From: Zopfochytrium polystomum
Lineage: Eukaryota > Chytridiomycota > Chytridiomycetes > Chytridiales > Chytridiaceae
Direction of reading: 5' to 3'
Assembly: GCA_025765615.1 (NCBI GenBank)
Contig: JAIVFJ010000043.1
Coordinates: forward strand, 62,001 to 126,000
Length of the DNA: 64,000 bases
The position numbers and the translations under genes are program-made. The stretch's first letter is position 1, and every line of letters starts with the position of its first letter. Positions 10,793 through 21,398 of this stretch are shown one piece after another. Under the pieces are notes generated by a model that was given only the letters and a program-made list of their open reading frames with translations, had not been told where the DNA came from and made no database searches.

Positions 10793-13340
10793 TCTATATA
10801 ATAAAAAAAACAAGGATTTGCGGCTAAACTGATTTTCTAATTGCAATTAGTGGAGCAGGGGGGGATTAATTTTTTGTCTTTGGTGCCCAATCAAAACTCG
10901 GTGGAACAATTGGAAAAGGAAGGAGCTCAATGCATTGTCTGTCTATCAGATTTCTGTCTATTAGATTGTCTGTCTACCTCCCTGTCTGTAGGACTGGCAG
11001 TCAGTGGGCTGTCTGTCTCTCTGTCTGGCTCTCTATCTCTTCGCTCTGTCTCTCTCTCTCTGTCTCTCTGCCTCTGTCTCTCACTCCGTGTCTCTGTCTC
11101 TCTTTCTCTGTTTCTCCCCCTGTCTCTCTCTCCTCTTCCTCTCTCTCTCTCTCTCCCTGTCTCTCTCCCTCTCTCCCTCTCTCACTCACTCTCTCTCTCT
11201 CCTTGTTTCTCTCTCTCCCTGTCTGTAGGACTGGCAGTCAAAGGGCTGTCTGTCTCTCTATCGCTTCGCTCTCTCTCTGTCTCTCCTTCTCTGTTTCTCT
11301 CCCTGTCTCTCTGTCCCTGTCTCTCACTCTGCCTCTCTCTCTCTCTCCCTGTCTCTCTCCCTGTTCCTCTCTCTCCCTCTCCCTCTCCCACTCTCTCTCC
11401 TTCTCTCTCTCTCTCTGTCTCCCTCTCCCTCACTCTCTGGGACTGACAGTCACAGGCTGTCTGTCTCTCCATCTCTTCGCTCTGTTGCTCTCTCTCTCTC
11501 TCTCTCTCTCCCTGTCCTTCTGTCTCTCGCTCTCTCTCTCTCCCTGTCACACACACTCACAGACACACACACGCACTCTCTCTCTCTCTCTCTCCTCACT
11601 TTCAAGCAGGGGGGTTGAGGGGGGGCAGCAGCCCCCCCCACTGGGGGGCTCAGGGGGCAGGAGGCCCCTGCCTCAAAAACATATTTTCCTCTGTCTCTCT
11701 GTCTCTTCCTTATCTCTCTATCTGTTTCACTGTCTCTGTCTCTGTCGCTCCCTGCAGTTCTTGGTTACTTTCTAGCTTGGGGGTTGGGCAACTCTGACCA
11801 TCTCATTGGAGGCAGACCAACCCATCTGATAAGGCAGCTGCAAGCAACTCGACGCAACCACAGGAAGGTGTCAGGTTAGACAAGTGAGGAGTCTCTTTCT
11901 CTCTATCTCTCTTGATCGATTGAGCGGGGGTTGTCAGGAACAGGGCAGGACAGGACAAGGCAGACAAGGAACTGAGAGGAGTGATGATTGTATTGGAAAC
12001 AATAATTCACTTGAGGGATGGGACAGGTCCCCCATCCCCCTTTTATACCTTTTGAGAGTGTTCCTTGTCAAGACTCCAAGAAAGTTCCAGAAAGAGCAAT
12101 TAGTAATGCAATGATACCAATGATACCAATGACAACAAGACAAGTCAGGAAAGCAAAGAAGGTTCCAGAAGGTTCCACAAGGTTCCATGAAGGAATGTTC
12201 TAGAAGGTTCCAGAAGGTTCCAGAAGGTTCCATGAAGGAATGTTCTAGAAGGTTCCAGAGGTTTCCAGAGGGTGATTCATAACAGGGGTGGAGGGGGTTG
12301 GGGAGCCCCCTGATGGAAAAACAACCCAGCTTCTCTCTCCCTCCCTCCCTCCCTCCCGACCTCTCTCTCTCGCTCTCTCTCTTTTGCATTTCAATCATGC
12401 TCTAAAAACTAAAAATGGAATGAAGTCAACAGGCTGTCTGTCTATAAGAGTGGCAGTCAACGGGTTGTCTGTCTATCTCCCTATCTCTGGTAGTGTCAGT
12501 CAATGGGCTGTGTGTCTCGATATCTATCTCTCTGTCTCTTTGCATTCTGTGCCTTAACAGGCGCTGTAGGGTACCTCTTCAAAACACTCCCTCCGTCTGT
12601 CTCCTTCCGAAGCAAGCTGCTCTACTCAAGGGACCAAAGTGTGCATCAGTGTCTCCAACTTTGTGTGAATGTTGCTTTTCCCCCTCTTTGAAGATTTGCA
12701 ACCAACCCAAAAGGAGAAGCAAGGGGTGGAGGGGAGGATGCAGCCCCCCCTCCTTGGGGTCACTGGGAGGAGGAGCCAACTGAAATGATATATCGGTTAA
12801 TGATTTTGCAAAGTCAACGGGCTGTTGTCTATCTATCAATCAATGACTGCCTCTTTGTTTGAACTAAAGTCAACAGGCTGTTTGTGTTTCTCCCTCTGGG
12901 CTCTGTGAGCACTTTGGAGCCAGTGCCCAGCTGACTGTTGCATTCAACAGGCTGTCAGCCTTCCTGTTTCAGTCAAATGGGTTGCTGCATGAGCAGCCAA
13001 AGGCTGCAAGGGCAGCACTCAGTTTGTTGGAGGTTCCAGGTTTGCCAGTGTGGCTGTGCTGAAAGGCTGCGACTTCTCTCGCTTTCTGTCCCCCTTTGTC
13101 TGTCAGTGTGTCAGTGGCTTGGGGCTAACACTCCAAGCTTTGTTGGTCACTCTCTGCTTGACCTGCCACACAATGTTCATTGTGGCATGCCACTCTCCTT
13201 TCAATCCAGGGACAGATTGCCTGTGTGTGGGACAACCAATATCCATTGAAGGCTTTGTCTTTAATCATTTTTTCTCTTCTTGCTTTTTTTTTTTATGTTT
13301 TTTGGCAAGGATTGCTCACAAGTCGACAGGCATCCCCTAG
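10793..13340 (+). mobile_element. Helitron-like non-autonomous element B, in tandem with A
   Basis: It starts TCTATATAATAA, ends GGCATCCCCTAG and is followed by a host T at 13341. The terminal stem is GGCAA gga TTGCT: relative to element A, one base pair is switched from G-C to C-G, which supports a selected hairpin. The 5' region (GGCTAAACTG, then CTAATTGCAATTAGTGG) repeats that of A. The interior is mostly CT/CTGT repeats plus repeated TTCCAGAAGG units near 12160-12260 and several G/C-rich palindromic boxes (11605-11670, 12275-12315, 12715-12775). No coding capacity is recognised; the long frames are translations of CT repeats. Confidence 0.75.
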
Positions 13341-13410
13341 TATGCACACTATAATAGTTGCTAGGCAAGTGTGACTGGCACAGGGTCAAAACATCTTCTA
13401 TATTATCTGC

Positions 13411-13692
13411 TTGAGTGAGCAGAGGAGGAGGAAAACTGTTAACACCAGGTTTCTGTCCACTGAATTGTCAGAGTATTTATCAACAGTACAAGCCAGCACC
13501 CATTTCTTCACATCACTTGACCTTGCATCCAGTTATCATCAAATTCTAGTCACTGAAGATGATCATTTCAAAACTGCCTTTCAAACTAAATATGGCCACT
13601 TTGAATGGGTAGTTATGCCTCTTGGTTTGTCCAACGCTCCTGCAACCTTTCAGGCAACTATGAACTCCATCTTTCGTGACTTTGTTGATCTG
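13411..13692 (+). pseudogene. Reverse transcriptase remnant, N-terminal half
   Basis: Encodes FFTSLDLASSYHQI, TAFQTKYGHFEW and VMPLGLSNAPATFQ, which are the RT palm and fingers motifs of Ty3-type elements. It breaks at 13692, exactly where a foreign 2.1-kb element begins. The catalytic YLDD motif resumes at about 15815. Confidence 0.9.
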
Positions 13693-15800
13693 TGTGAGGA
13701 CGACAGGCTGTTGAGCCTGTGACCTCAAATAAAAAGAGTATACCCTGCTTTTTTTAACTGATAACTTGTGAGGATTATCAATTTGACTCAACCAAACAAC
13801 GTTTCACAAAAGTGATGTAACACGGCTGGACCCCATTCTTGTTATTTTCATGGGTTATTATTGTCCCTGCAAGCCGAACCACTGTGACTAAGCCTTGCTC
13901 TCCTCACTTTTGGAAATGGATTAGGATGATGTGCTTCAGTGGGTAGAAGTACAGAGTCCAGGTGTACACAGAGCTAACACAGAGCTGCTACATAAGCCAC
14001 CATGATGAAAGGCCTCATGAAAGGGTATGAGATCATAGGGTTTTTTCTCCTTTCTTTATTGATGATTTTTACTTATTTTTCAATTAGTAGTTTATCCTGT
14101 TTTTCCTGTTTTTACTGTTTTATCTTTTATTTATTTGTTTGTTTATTGTCTCTGTGTGTGTCTCTTTTCTTTTGTGGCTGTGAGTGACTGTCTTCCTCTT
14201 TGCACCAACCAGCTCTCTCCATCTCCTCCATCTTTCTTGGCAGCTGATGCCAAGAAATGCTCCATGATTTTCTGAGCTGTCTTCCTTGATTGATGGCTCA
14301 GCCTGTCGAAAAGGGGGGGAAGGCAGGACGGTTGACGGACTGTGAACTGTCAAAGGAAAGGGGGGGGGACGACCAAACGCTGTGCGTTGTGCGGGTTTCA
14401 AGTTTGGGGGGGGACCAGACGACGACGACGTTTAAAAGGGGGGGTTGCTGGTGTCACCAACGACAGAACAGTGGTGGGGAGAGCCATTGCTTGGTGACTC
14501 ACTCCTCCTCTCTCTTCTTTGTTGTTTTATTTATTGTTTTGTTCTTTTGTATATGTTTTCCCCTCTTTTCCCTTCCTTCTTCCTTCACCCTGCTGATTCC
14601 AACCCTCTCCTATTTAAGCAGCCCACCCCCATTCTTGTTGCCCCTTAGAACCTGTACCTGAAGTCTTCTTGCCTGCCCTTATTCCTTCTCTGACTGTGTG
14701 TATGAGCTGGGGGTGGCAGTCCCCTGGTGTGTGACGGGAGAATTGGTTCCCTTGGCCATTTATGGCAGTGTGCTGGGTTCAAGTCCCAGTGCACCTCACC
14801 ATTCTGCATACTGTTTAGGCTGGTCTGGGGTAGGAGCTACTTGATGATGGACGGTGGGAGGGTAAAACTGTGGTAGTGCCTCGCCGGTTCCTGTCAATAC
14901 ATCGCTTCAAATCCAGGTCTCTCAAGGTGATATGAATGAGTTGGCTGGTCAGGTATTATGTGGTGGTATGGTCTCTCTGGTATTCCTCCCTGTCCCTGGT
15001 GATGGTTCCTTTGGCCTTTGGTGGGCCTGGTTCACTGGGTTCAGACCCTCTTCCTTTCATGCTAATACCTGTGGTTGTCTTTGGTGTCTTCCTTGTGTGT
15101 GGGAGTGGGTATTGACCTTCCTTGCTTCTAAGACAGGTTATTCTCTCTGGCCTGGTGAGGCAGAGGTCGATATCTGTCTCCTGGTAGGATGGAGCAAGAA
15201 GAGTCCCACTGTCTCCCACCCTGGTTGCACCCTCTTCCTTGGATTGAGTTGGAACACTCTCCTTGGAGTGAGACAAGTTGTGTCTGGTTCTGTTAAGTGG
15301 AAAACAGTTCTGATTTGGTTCAACAGGCACCTCTGCACACTAACTGTTCCTTGTGTCTGCCCTTTGTCTCTCCAACCCCCTCCAACTCAGGGTTTGACTT
15401 GTTGTTTATTTCTTTTGTTGTTTCTTTTGATGGGTTGTAGTGTCTTGTCACTCCCCTTACCGATTCAGTCGGTCTTACTGATCAAGTCGGTTCTGTCTCT
15501 GGTCTAACTTGGCTTTGGCCTTGTGCCCCAGATGAAACCCTTCTGTGTCTTGCACCAGAGGATTATGCTTTCTTTTGTGATTGTGTCTGTTTCATGCTTT
15601 GGTGTGAGAAACCCCTCTTTTGTGTTAGAGATTTATTTGTGTTTTTCTTGGGCTTTTTAAGACTCCAAATACACTTTCCTGTCTAGTGCCCCTAGACACC
15701 CTCCTTTTGCCCCTTTTCATTAGTCAGGATTGGTATTTAGGTCCATGCTCTAGTTTCCACCTATAGCCCTAGGTGAGGAGTTAGAGAGCACAGTCTCACA
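13693..15800. mobile_element. Unclassified 2.1-kb element with TGTGAG...CTCACA ends
   Basis: The ends form a 6-base inverted repeat (TGTGAG at 13693, CTCACA ending 15800) and are bordered by a short target duplication (TCTG, or ATCTG if the terminal A is counted). Taking it out restores an uninterrupted RT reading frame, so the insertion is precise. TG...CA ends with a 4-5 base duplication suit an LTR-type element such as a solo LTR or TRIM. I found no internal LTR pair and no recognised ORF. A Pol III B-box-like GGTTCAAGTCC lies at about 14779. Confidence 0.7.
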
Positions 15801-15960
15801 TCTGTTTCTAACTGTCTACCTTGATGATTTGTTATCTTCTCTTGCACTTTTGACGAACATCTTAAACATCTCCATTCAGTTTTTCAACGTCTTTGAGAAA
15901 ACAATTTTCACCTCTGTCTTCATAAGTGGCGTTTCCTTCAAACTGAAGTGAAGTATTTGG
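15801..15960 (+). pseudogene. Reverse transcriptase remnant, C-terminal half
   Basis: Begins with VYLDDLL, the catalytic Asp-Asp box, then continues after a one-base frame shift as TFDEHLKHLHSVFQRL, the helix that follows it in Ty3 RT. It ends around 15960, where a deletion joins it to late integrase sequence. Confidence 0.85.
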
Positions 15961-16058
15961 TTTCACATTCCTTGTGGACATGTTTCTTTCCTTTCTTCTT
16001 GCCTTGATGCTATTTGTGACTTTGAATCTCCTTGCACTGGTTGTCCTTCTTCAAAACT

Positions 16059-16360
16059 CTCAGCTCAATTTTGGCAAACTTGGTACTTCTTATCAACTTG
16101 ACTTTCCTCCCACTTGGTGTGTTCACCCTGCTTTCCACCCAGACAAACTTCGCATGTACACTTCCTGTACTCCTGATTTTTTTACTCCACTCCCACTTCA
16201 TCAACAAACTCCCTCTCAAATCCTTGCTGTTCACTGCAACTGTGCTGGCAGTATTTCTTCAGTCTTGACTTCTTGGAAAGACCACCCACCCCTTTTCAAC
16301 TCTTGGCTCCGCCTTACTCCCGCCCTTCACAACGAGGTTACTGCTCGTAAACTTTTGTAA
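16059..16360 (+). pseudogene. Integrase C-terminus plus chromodomain remnant
   Basis: The frame reads SYQLDFPPTW...VHPAFHPDKLRMY, the end of the GPY/F module of Ty3 integrases, followed by SVLTSWKDHPPLFNSW, the chromodomain signature of chromoviruses. It stops at 16360. This places the element in the chromovirus branch, whose chromodomain directs insertion toward particular chromatin. Confidence 0.85.
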
Positions 16361-16443
16361 CCTTGCTGACACTCCGTTCTCAGTATGTGTGAGAATCGCC
16401 TGCATTGTTCCATCCCTTGTCACATGTCACAATACAGTTTGTA
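16359..16443 (+). repeat. Probable right LTR remnant
   Basis: Follows the integrase stop directly and matches the left copy near 7864-7915 in direct orientation (GAGAATC, CATTGT, TTGTCACATGT, ACAGTTTGT). Divergence of roughly 20 percent suggests an old insertion. Confidence 0.6.
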
Positions 16444-16472
16444 CCCACTTGTTTTCAAGTCGGAATCAAGTC

Positions 16473-16493
16473 GGAATCAATTCATATTCGACT
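16473..16493. repeat. Right arm of the perfect 21-bp inverted repeat
   Basis: Exact reverse complement of 7706-7726. It lies outside the right LTR-like repeat and about 480 bases beyond the stop of the second GT32 gene, mirroring the left arm. Confidence 0.8.
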
Positions 16494-16970
16494 CGAAAAC
16501 AAATCGAATTGGAGACAAGTCAGTTCCCCAAACTGTAATTGTATTCAGCACTTCGATCCAAAAGGTTGCTGTTTGACTTCGGGAGGGGAACGAAAAAATG
16601 TTCGAAAGCCACAGACGAAAAGCAAAATGAAATATCCACTAACCAGAGCGGGAACCTACAGTATTCATGCGGTGTTGGCGCGTTTCATGCGTGACGATTG
16701 GAAAACTGGAGAAGAAATGGATGATTGAAAAGGAAGATTGGACAGAAGCGGCAAAGGCTGGAGTGACAATCCTCCAACAATCTCGATACCCAATTTCAGT
16801 TCTAACTTCCTAGTGCACACAGCGCCTCGCTCATCCAATCCTTCAGAGGTTTTCTCATTTTTTGAGACGCCAAAGACCAACGCCCAAACCCCAAAACACC
16901 CAACCCAACCCAATTGAAAACAGTTAAAGCAGTTTTGTGGATTCGCTGCTCTTCTTCTTCTTGTACTACG

Positions 16971-18056
16971 TCAAGGCGAATGGAGCTCCCTCTCCATTTC
17001 TATCTGTTCCTTGAGTGCCTTGATTCCCCCATGCAGCCGTTTCCAGCCACCCTCCATGCGGCCAGTACCCACGTGGCCAACGCACACGTCGGGATGCTCA
17101 AACCCCAGCCCGGTCTCCTGCCCCGCCGAAAACGCCGTGACCCCCAGCACAAGCACGTCTGCCATCCGCAGGTACCCGTGCGTCAGGTTCCGCGCCCGGC
17201 CCAGATCTTCACCGACCGACTCGAGGTACTTGCCGACGGCGCGCGTCCACGGCACGGGCCCGGTCAGCGCAATGACGCCGTCGACGTCGCGCAGCTCCGC
17301 GTCCGTCGCGCGCTCCACTCGCTGCACAATCTGCTCCACGACACGCACAAGGATGGGATGCCCCGCCGTCCCCGCCATCGTAAACTGCGCGATCTGGATC
17401 TCGTTCGACTCAGGGTAGGCCCACTCGAGCCCGACCACAAATCGGATGCCGCCGCTGGCGCCGCCGTCGAAGGAAGATGCAGGCTCTGGAGAAACCCAGT
17501 CGTCGATTTCCTTGAGGCAGACGGTGTCCATGTCGGTGTAAACTCCGCCTTCGCGCAGCAAAGCCAGGTACCGGTACAGATCCGTCTTCTGCACCACCTG
17601 CGGCAGCCGCACGTACGCGTCGTACACTCGGCCCGGGAAGTGCTGCTTCACAAATGCGGCCGCCTCCGCGTCGTCACGAACAATGCGCTGGTACTGCGGG
17701 TTGTGGAGCGTCCACGTCTCGTACCATTGGAGGTGTTGGGGGTGCTGCGTCGCGAGGAGAGTGAGGTTGCTGGTTTTCCAGGTCTGGTGGATCTGCCGCG
17801 GGATCGAGGCGGAGCCGGCGATGGGCGGCAGCGACGACGGCGGCGGCGGCAGGATGGCGATGTCGAAAATGTGGGTGGAGTAGTGTTCTGTTAAGGTGGG
17901 GGTGGCTTTTCGCGGCATCACGCGGAGGGAAGAGAGAAAGGCGGGGAAGTGACTGCTGAGAATAGAGACGAACAGGGCGATGGCCTTTATCAGGAGTGCC
18001 AGCACGAGCAGCAGATGTAGCAGACGCAGCAGGAGGCGCGGGTGGCGTAGCAGCAT
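16971..18056 (-). CDS. GT32 family (Och1-like) glycosyltransferase, copy 2
   Basis: Intronless; 361 residues from ATG 18056. The frame stays open upstream to 18221, which would add 55 basic, low-complexity residues. The chosen start puts a Leu-rich signal anchor at residues 6-30. The catalytic domain is collinear with copy 1: IPRQIHQTWK, LPQVVQKTDLYRYL, the DxD site in GGVYTDMDTVCL, GTAGHPIL and LTGPVPWTRAVG. It ends shortly after GGWKRLHGG without the charged tail seen in copy 1. Predicted Golgi-lumen mannosyl- or related sugar transferase. The convergent arrangement with copy 1 and shared 3' flanks point to an inverted duplication. Confidence 0.9.
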   Translation of the reverse strand: MLLRHPRLLLRLLHLLLVLALLIKAIALFVSILSSHFPAFLSSLRVMPRKATPTLTEHYSTHIFDIAILPPPPSSLPPIAGSASIPRQIHQTWKTSNLTLLATQHPQHLQWYETWTLHNPQYQRIVRDDAEAAAFVKQHFPGRVYDAYVRLPQVVQKTDLYRYLALLREGGVYTDMDTVCLKEIDDWVSPEPASSFDGGASGGIRFVVGLEWAYPESNEIQIAQFTMAGTAGHPILVRVVEQIVQRVERATDAELRDVDGVIALTGPVPWTRAVGKYLESVGEDLGRARNLTHGYLRMADVLVLGVTAFSAGQETGLGFEHPDVCVGHVGTGRMEGGWKRLHGGIKALKEQIEMERELHSP

Positions 18057-20185
18057 GATCACGAGGCGGCCTTTTCCCTCTCTGTGTTTGGGGGGTGGTT
18101 TCGCTCCCAGTTGGCTGTCTTCCCGCCTTTTTTGCGCAGCAGGCTTCCGCGAACAAGAGGAAGACCTATCAGGTGAAAACCAAAAATTCGTTCTCTTATC
18201 ATTGCATAATTGAACCTGCAAGTCGGAATGCGACAGCAGAGGGGAGAGCCAGGGCGACCACCCAGGCCGGTTTGTCTCGCCTCTCCAACTCGCTCGCTTG
18301 GCGGTTTGCGGTCCTATTACTGGGGGGCAGCCGTGAGACGCAGCGCCTCGACGCGGGCATCCTGGGTTGTGACCTGCCCAGACGGGTCGGTTGAGGAGAC
18401 TCGAAGTTGCGGACCATGGAGGAGCGGGGAAATGTAGGTCTCAACCACGTTTTCCTCTACGATCGCACGCGTTGCATACTCTACATCCTCGCACGCTCTC
18501 TCTCTGTTTTTGGGTTTCCCTCACCGTTGACTGTAGGGTTATGTCGATGAGCAGTATATCTGCAATCGTTCCCCTGCTTCCTTCCGTGGTTGGACCATGG
18601 TTCAAAGAGCGGGGAGGTAGGTAGAGGCAGCATCCCTCCGAAAGCAAAGAGTGTCTTCTTCGATCCCACCCAACTATTATTAGTAGGACAGTGAGAGTAA
18701 AGAGAGATACAGAGAATGAAGTGATGTTGGACCCTACTGGCGCCACGCAGTGCACACCACGCGGCCTGGGCCTCATGGGAGGGGACTAGAATATACATAT
18801 GCGGGACTTGGCGCTACAGTAAGGAGGCTAAGGCACCGCTGCAAACTTCCTAAAGGCACGCACCCCGGCTCAACGCTGGTTAAAGAGCAAAACACTGGCA
18901 GAGACTCAAACCCAGCACTTAGCGCGCGGACGCGCGCTAACCAGTGCGCTCTAATATTTGAATTTACAACGACCGGATTCAGGTCGTATGTCCTTTGTTG
19001 TCCGTTTTCCGCAAGAACATGGTCTCGCGGCGCTTATGGAAGCAAAGCAATCCAACAATCGCGAAACATCAATACCCGGTGCAGCTAATTGTATGAAAAT
19101 GAGCTCAAAAGATGAGCAAACCTGTCTCCACAATACGGTCGGACTGAGACGGGCATTTCACCGACGCACTGCCGGTTTTTGCTCTTGTGATCGCGAACCA
19201 TACTTTTCCACCAAACAAAAACGCCCACCGCATGAGACCCTAAAAATTTTTAAGCGTTGCATTAGCTTCATTTTCTCTTGTGAACCATCTCCTGCTTAAA
19301 CACTTGGTCGATGTTGAAATTGTACTCTTTGTGCGAGAGCACAACTGGAGAAACTGACGACCGAGCTTAGGCCAGCAAACAAAGAAGTGCTGATTGCAGG
19401 ATCCACTCAGAAGACCATCGGCCCACTCTTATTTTGCCCATACTGTGCGTTGAGCTTCACATATGCTTCCCGCCAGTCAGTCTTCAAGAACGCTTCAAAT
19501 TGATTTCGGGAGACTTGGCGCTGTTTCATTGTTGCAAAAATCTCGAAAAGTGACCTGGTGGTTACTGGTGGATTTCAGGCTTCGACGACGAGAAGACTGA
19601 AGCTGGACCGTTGATAATGGAGATTGATGATTTTTTTGTAGAATTGAGTAAAGTAAGCTTGTAGGGCCACCCCATCCATATTATCCGGCATCTTGCAGCG
19701 CCCTTGGCTCATCCGGGCTCGAGCACTGGGCCAACAGAGCTGTCAATCTCTTTTCGACTGCAAATTCAAATTCTTCTTAATCGACCGCCTAATTCCAGTT
19801 ACAACGCCAATCCAGCTGATGATGAAGTCAATAAAACCACACATCTAAGCCACTTCGCCTCGTAGTCAAATTGACATTGGTTGCTGGGAGAACCAGCTTG
19901 AAGGAGATTGCCGTTGGGAGGTGAGGAATACTTTTATTGCATCGAGGAGGTTATGGAAGCAAGAATGTAAGTGGAAACACGACGGGAAAAAAAAGGAAGA
20001 AAAAAAAGATGACACATAACAATGAGATTCGTGACGATCGGAAAAATTCGGAAAGTTTGGTATATTGAACGGGCACACAATGACACACAAGACAGAGCAA
20101 AGAACAAGCATTGAGGGGCGGGAGGGACAATTCCTCCGGAAGCCTCTCTTGGCTCATTTTTGCACCTCACCCCTCCTTCCCCATT
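18057..20185. other. Intergenic region between GT32 copy 2 and the GT34 array
   Basis: No protein gene supported. It contains the structured tRNA-like repeat at 18883-18955, an A-rich patch at 19985-20010 and two related short stretches (GGACCATGG...GCGGGG...GTAGGT near 18413 and 18592). Confidence 0.5.
18883..18955 (-). repeat. tRNA-like, strongly folded sequence (possible SINE head)
   Basis: On the minus strand an A-box-like TGGTTAGCGCG (18933-18943) and a B-box-like GGTTTGAGTCT (18902-18912) are spaced as in tRNA genes. The flanks AGAGC/GCTCT and CACTGG/CCAGTG pair, and 18919-18928 pairs perfectly with 18931-18940 across a two-base loop. It is not a normal cloverleaf, so a tRNA-derived SINE or pseudo-tRNA is more likely than a working tRNA. 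Confidence 0.45.
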
Positions 20186-21398
20186 TCACTCCACAATCCC
20201 CAACGCCCTCAACTTTTCCCTCATCCCGTCCCCCAGCTTCGTATCACTCACAAAATGCAGCACCCAGTCCCCGCACTCGTGACGCAGCGAGTACGGGTCG
20301 TCGCGGTAGCTGCAATCGTAATCGAACGCCTGCGGGTACGAGTTGAGCACGCGCAGCGGAACGACCGCCACGCGACGGCGTGCGTCCAGCACGTTAGCGT
20401 CAATGAGCGAGGCGAGGGACGCCTGCTCCATCATGCCCTTGCGGAAGTGGAACGCCGGAAGGGGCTCTGTCGCCTGCCAGTAGTCTGCGAGCTGCACGGG
20501 AAACGGGGTGGGCTCTGACTCCTGGAGGGAGGAAGAGGAGGAAGGAAGTCGTGCGGCAGCGTCGACGGGTGTGATGGAGTGGGCTTTGTGCTGCTGCGGT
20601 TGGTGTGAATGCAGCTGCTGATACGGGGCGGGTGTGGGCGGGGTTGGTGGGTTGGGCTGGCGCGCGCCGCGGATGAGGACGGAGCCGGCGTTTATGCCGC
20701 TGCAGTCCATGCTGATGATAATGTCAGGCCCGACGCGGGGCCCGTGGTCGACGGCCGGGAACGGCAGGACCGTCGGCGGCGCAGGGCCCGGGACTCGACG
20801 GCGGTCTTTTGGGTGGAGCCAGCCGTTGAGCCACCCCATCCCCCAACTCCCACCAGGGCTTTCTGGCTCCGGTTCTCTCCCGAGGTGCAACCGCGTGACG
20901 GCAGCGACGACGTCCTCGACGCGGACGTCTTGGTTTGTAATGAACGCGTCGGCGTCCAGGAGCCACAGCCAGTCGTAGTTGCCGACGTGGCGGCGGAGGG
21001 CAGAGACCTTTGCCCAGACGGGGTGCGGAGGCTCGGGGTCGCCGACGGCGAGGGCCGGCGGGATGTCGGTGTCGAGGTTGTCGATGACGATGACGTCGTA
21101 GCCGTGACGGTCGGCGTAGGCGCGTTTGTTTGCGATGGAGGCGTTGAAGTACCACTGATCTCCGACCGTGACGGTGAGGATGGCAACTTTGGCAGGCTCG
21201 GCGTGCGCATCCAGCCATGTCGCGGGTTGCTCGTCATTCGAGGTGCGGTACGTGGGGGGTATCATGATTGGTCCTGACGTCTCGGGTTTCTGCCGCGAAT
21301 AGGAACAGCAGCAGGCTGATGCCGGTCAGGGTGGCAGCCAAGACTATTGCGAGAGGCATCCAGCGATGGCTGTCGTTTGAAAGGACGGGCATCATCAT
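20186..21398 (-). CDS. GT34 family (Gma12/Mnn10-like) glycosyltransferase, copy 1, with a frameshift
   Basis: The catalytic part is open from 21265 (ATG) to 20186, 359 residues, with AILTVTVG, HGYDVIVIDNLD, the DxD site in WLLDADAFITN, MDCSGINAGS and GDWVLHFVSDTKLGDGM, all typical of GT34. The N-terminal signal anchor (ATG 21398, then MPLAIVLAATLTG and a Leu/Phe-rich segment) is intact but in another frame. A run of six C on the coding strand (21254-21259) replaces the five C of copy 2, so this copy carries one extra base. Either the protein has lost its membrane anchor, the gene is decaying, or the run is a sequencing error. Family role: Golgi alpha-galactosyl- or mannosyltransferase. Confidence 0.85.

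Larger units (their letters stand above)
7788..16443 (+). mobile_element. Decayed Ty3/chromovirus LTR retrotransposon, host of nested insertions
   Basis: Direct repeats of about 80-130 bases (near 7788-7918 and 16359-16443) bracket degenerate gag, zinc knuckle, aspartic protease, reverse transcriptase and integrase C-terminal/chromodomain sequence in the correct order for the Ty3 (Metaviridae) lineage. RNase H and most of integrase are missing. Frameshifts and stops are present throughout, so it cannot be active. Two later insertion events (9612-13340 and 13693-15800) account for about 5.8 kb of the 8.7 kb. Exact LTR ends are unclear because of divergence. The element lies in the spacer between two inverted GT32 genes. 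Confidence 0.85.

Noticed and set aside
12160..12260. CRISPR-like array of GAAGGTTCCA repeats
   Set aside because: Repeats are short, contiguous and lack unique spacers; this is a small minisatellite in a eukaryotic transposon.
9656..12560. Long ORFs rich in Leu, Ser, Cys and Val, and Arg/Glu on the other strand
   Set aside because: They are translations of CT/CTGT microsatellites inside Helitron-like elements, without any domain.
14770..14800. Possible tRNA gene around GGTTCAAGTCC
   Set aside because: Good B-box but no matching A-box, acceptor or anticodon stem at the right spacing.
14932..15507. 191-codon ORF inside the 2.1-kb insertion
   Set aside because: Low-complexity Trp/Leu/Phe-rich translation with no element-specific motif.
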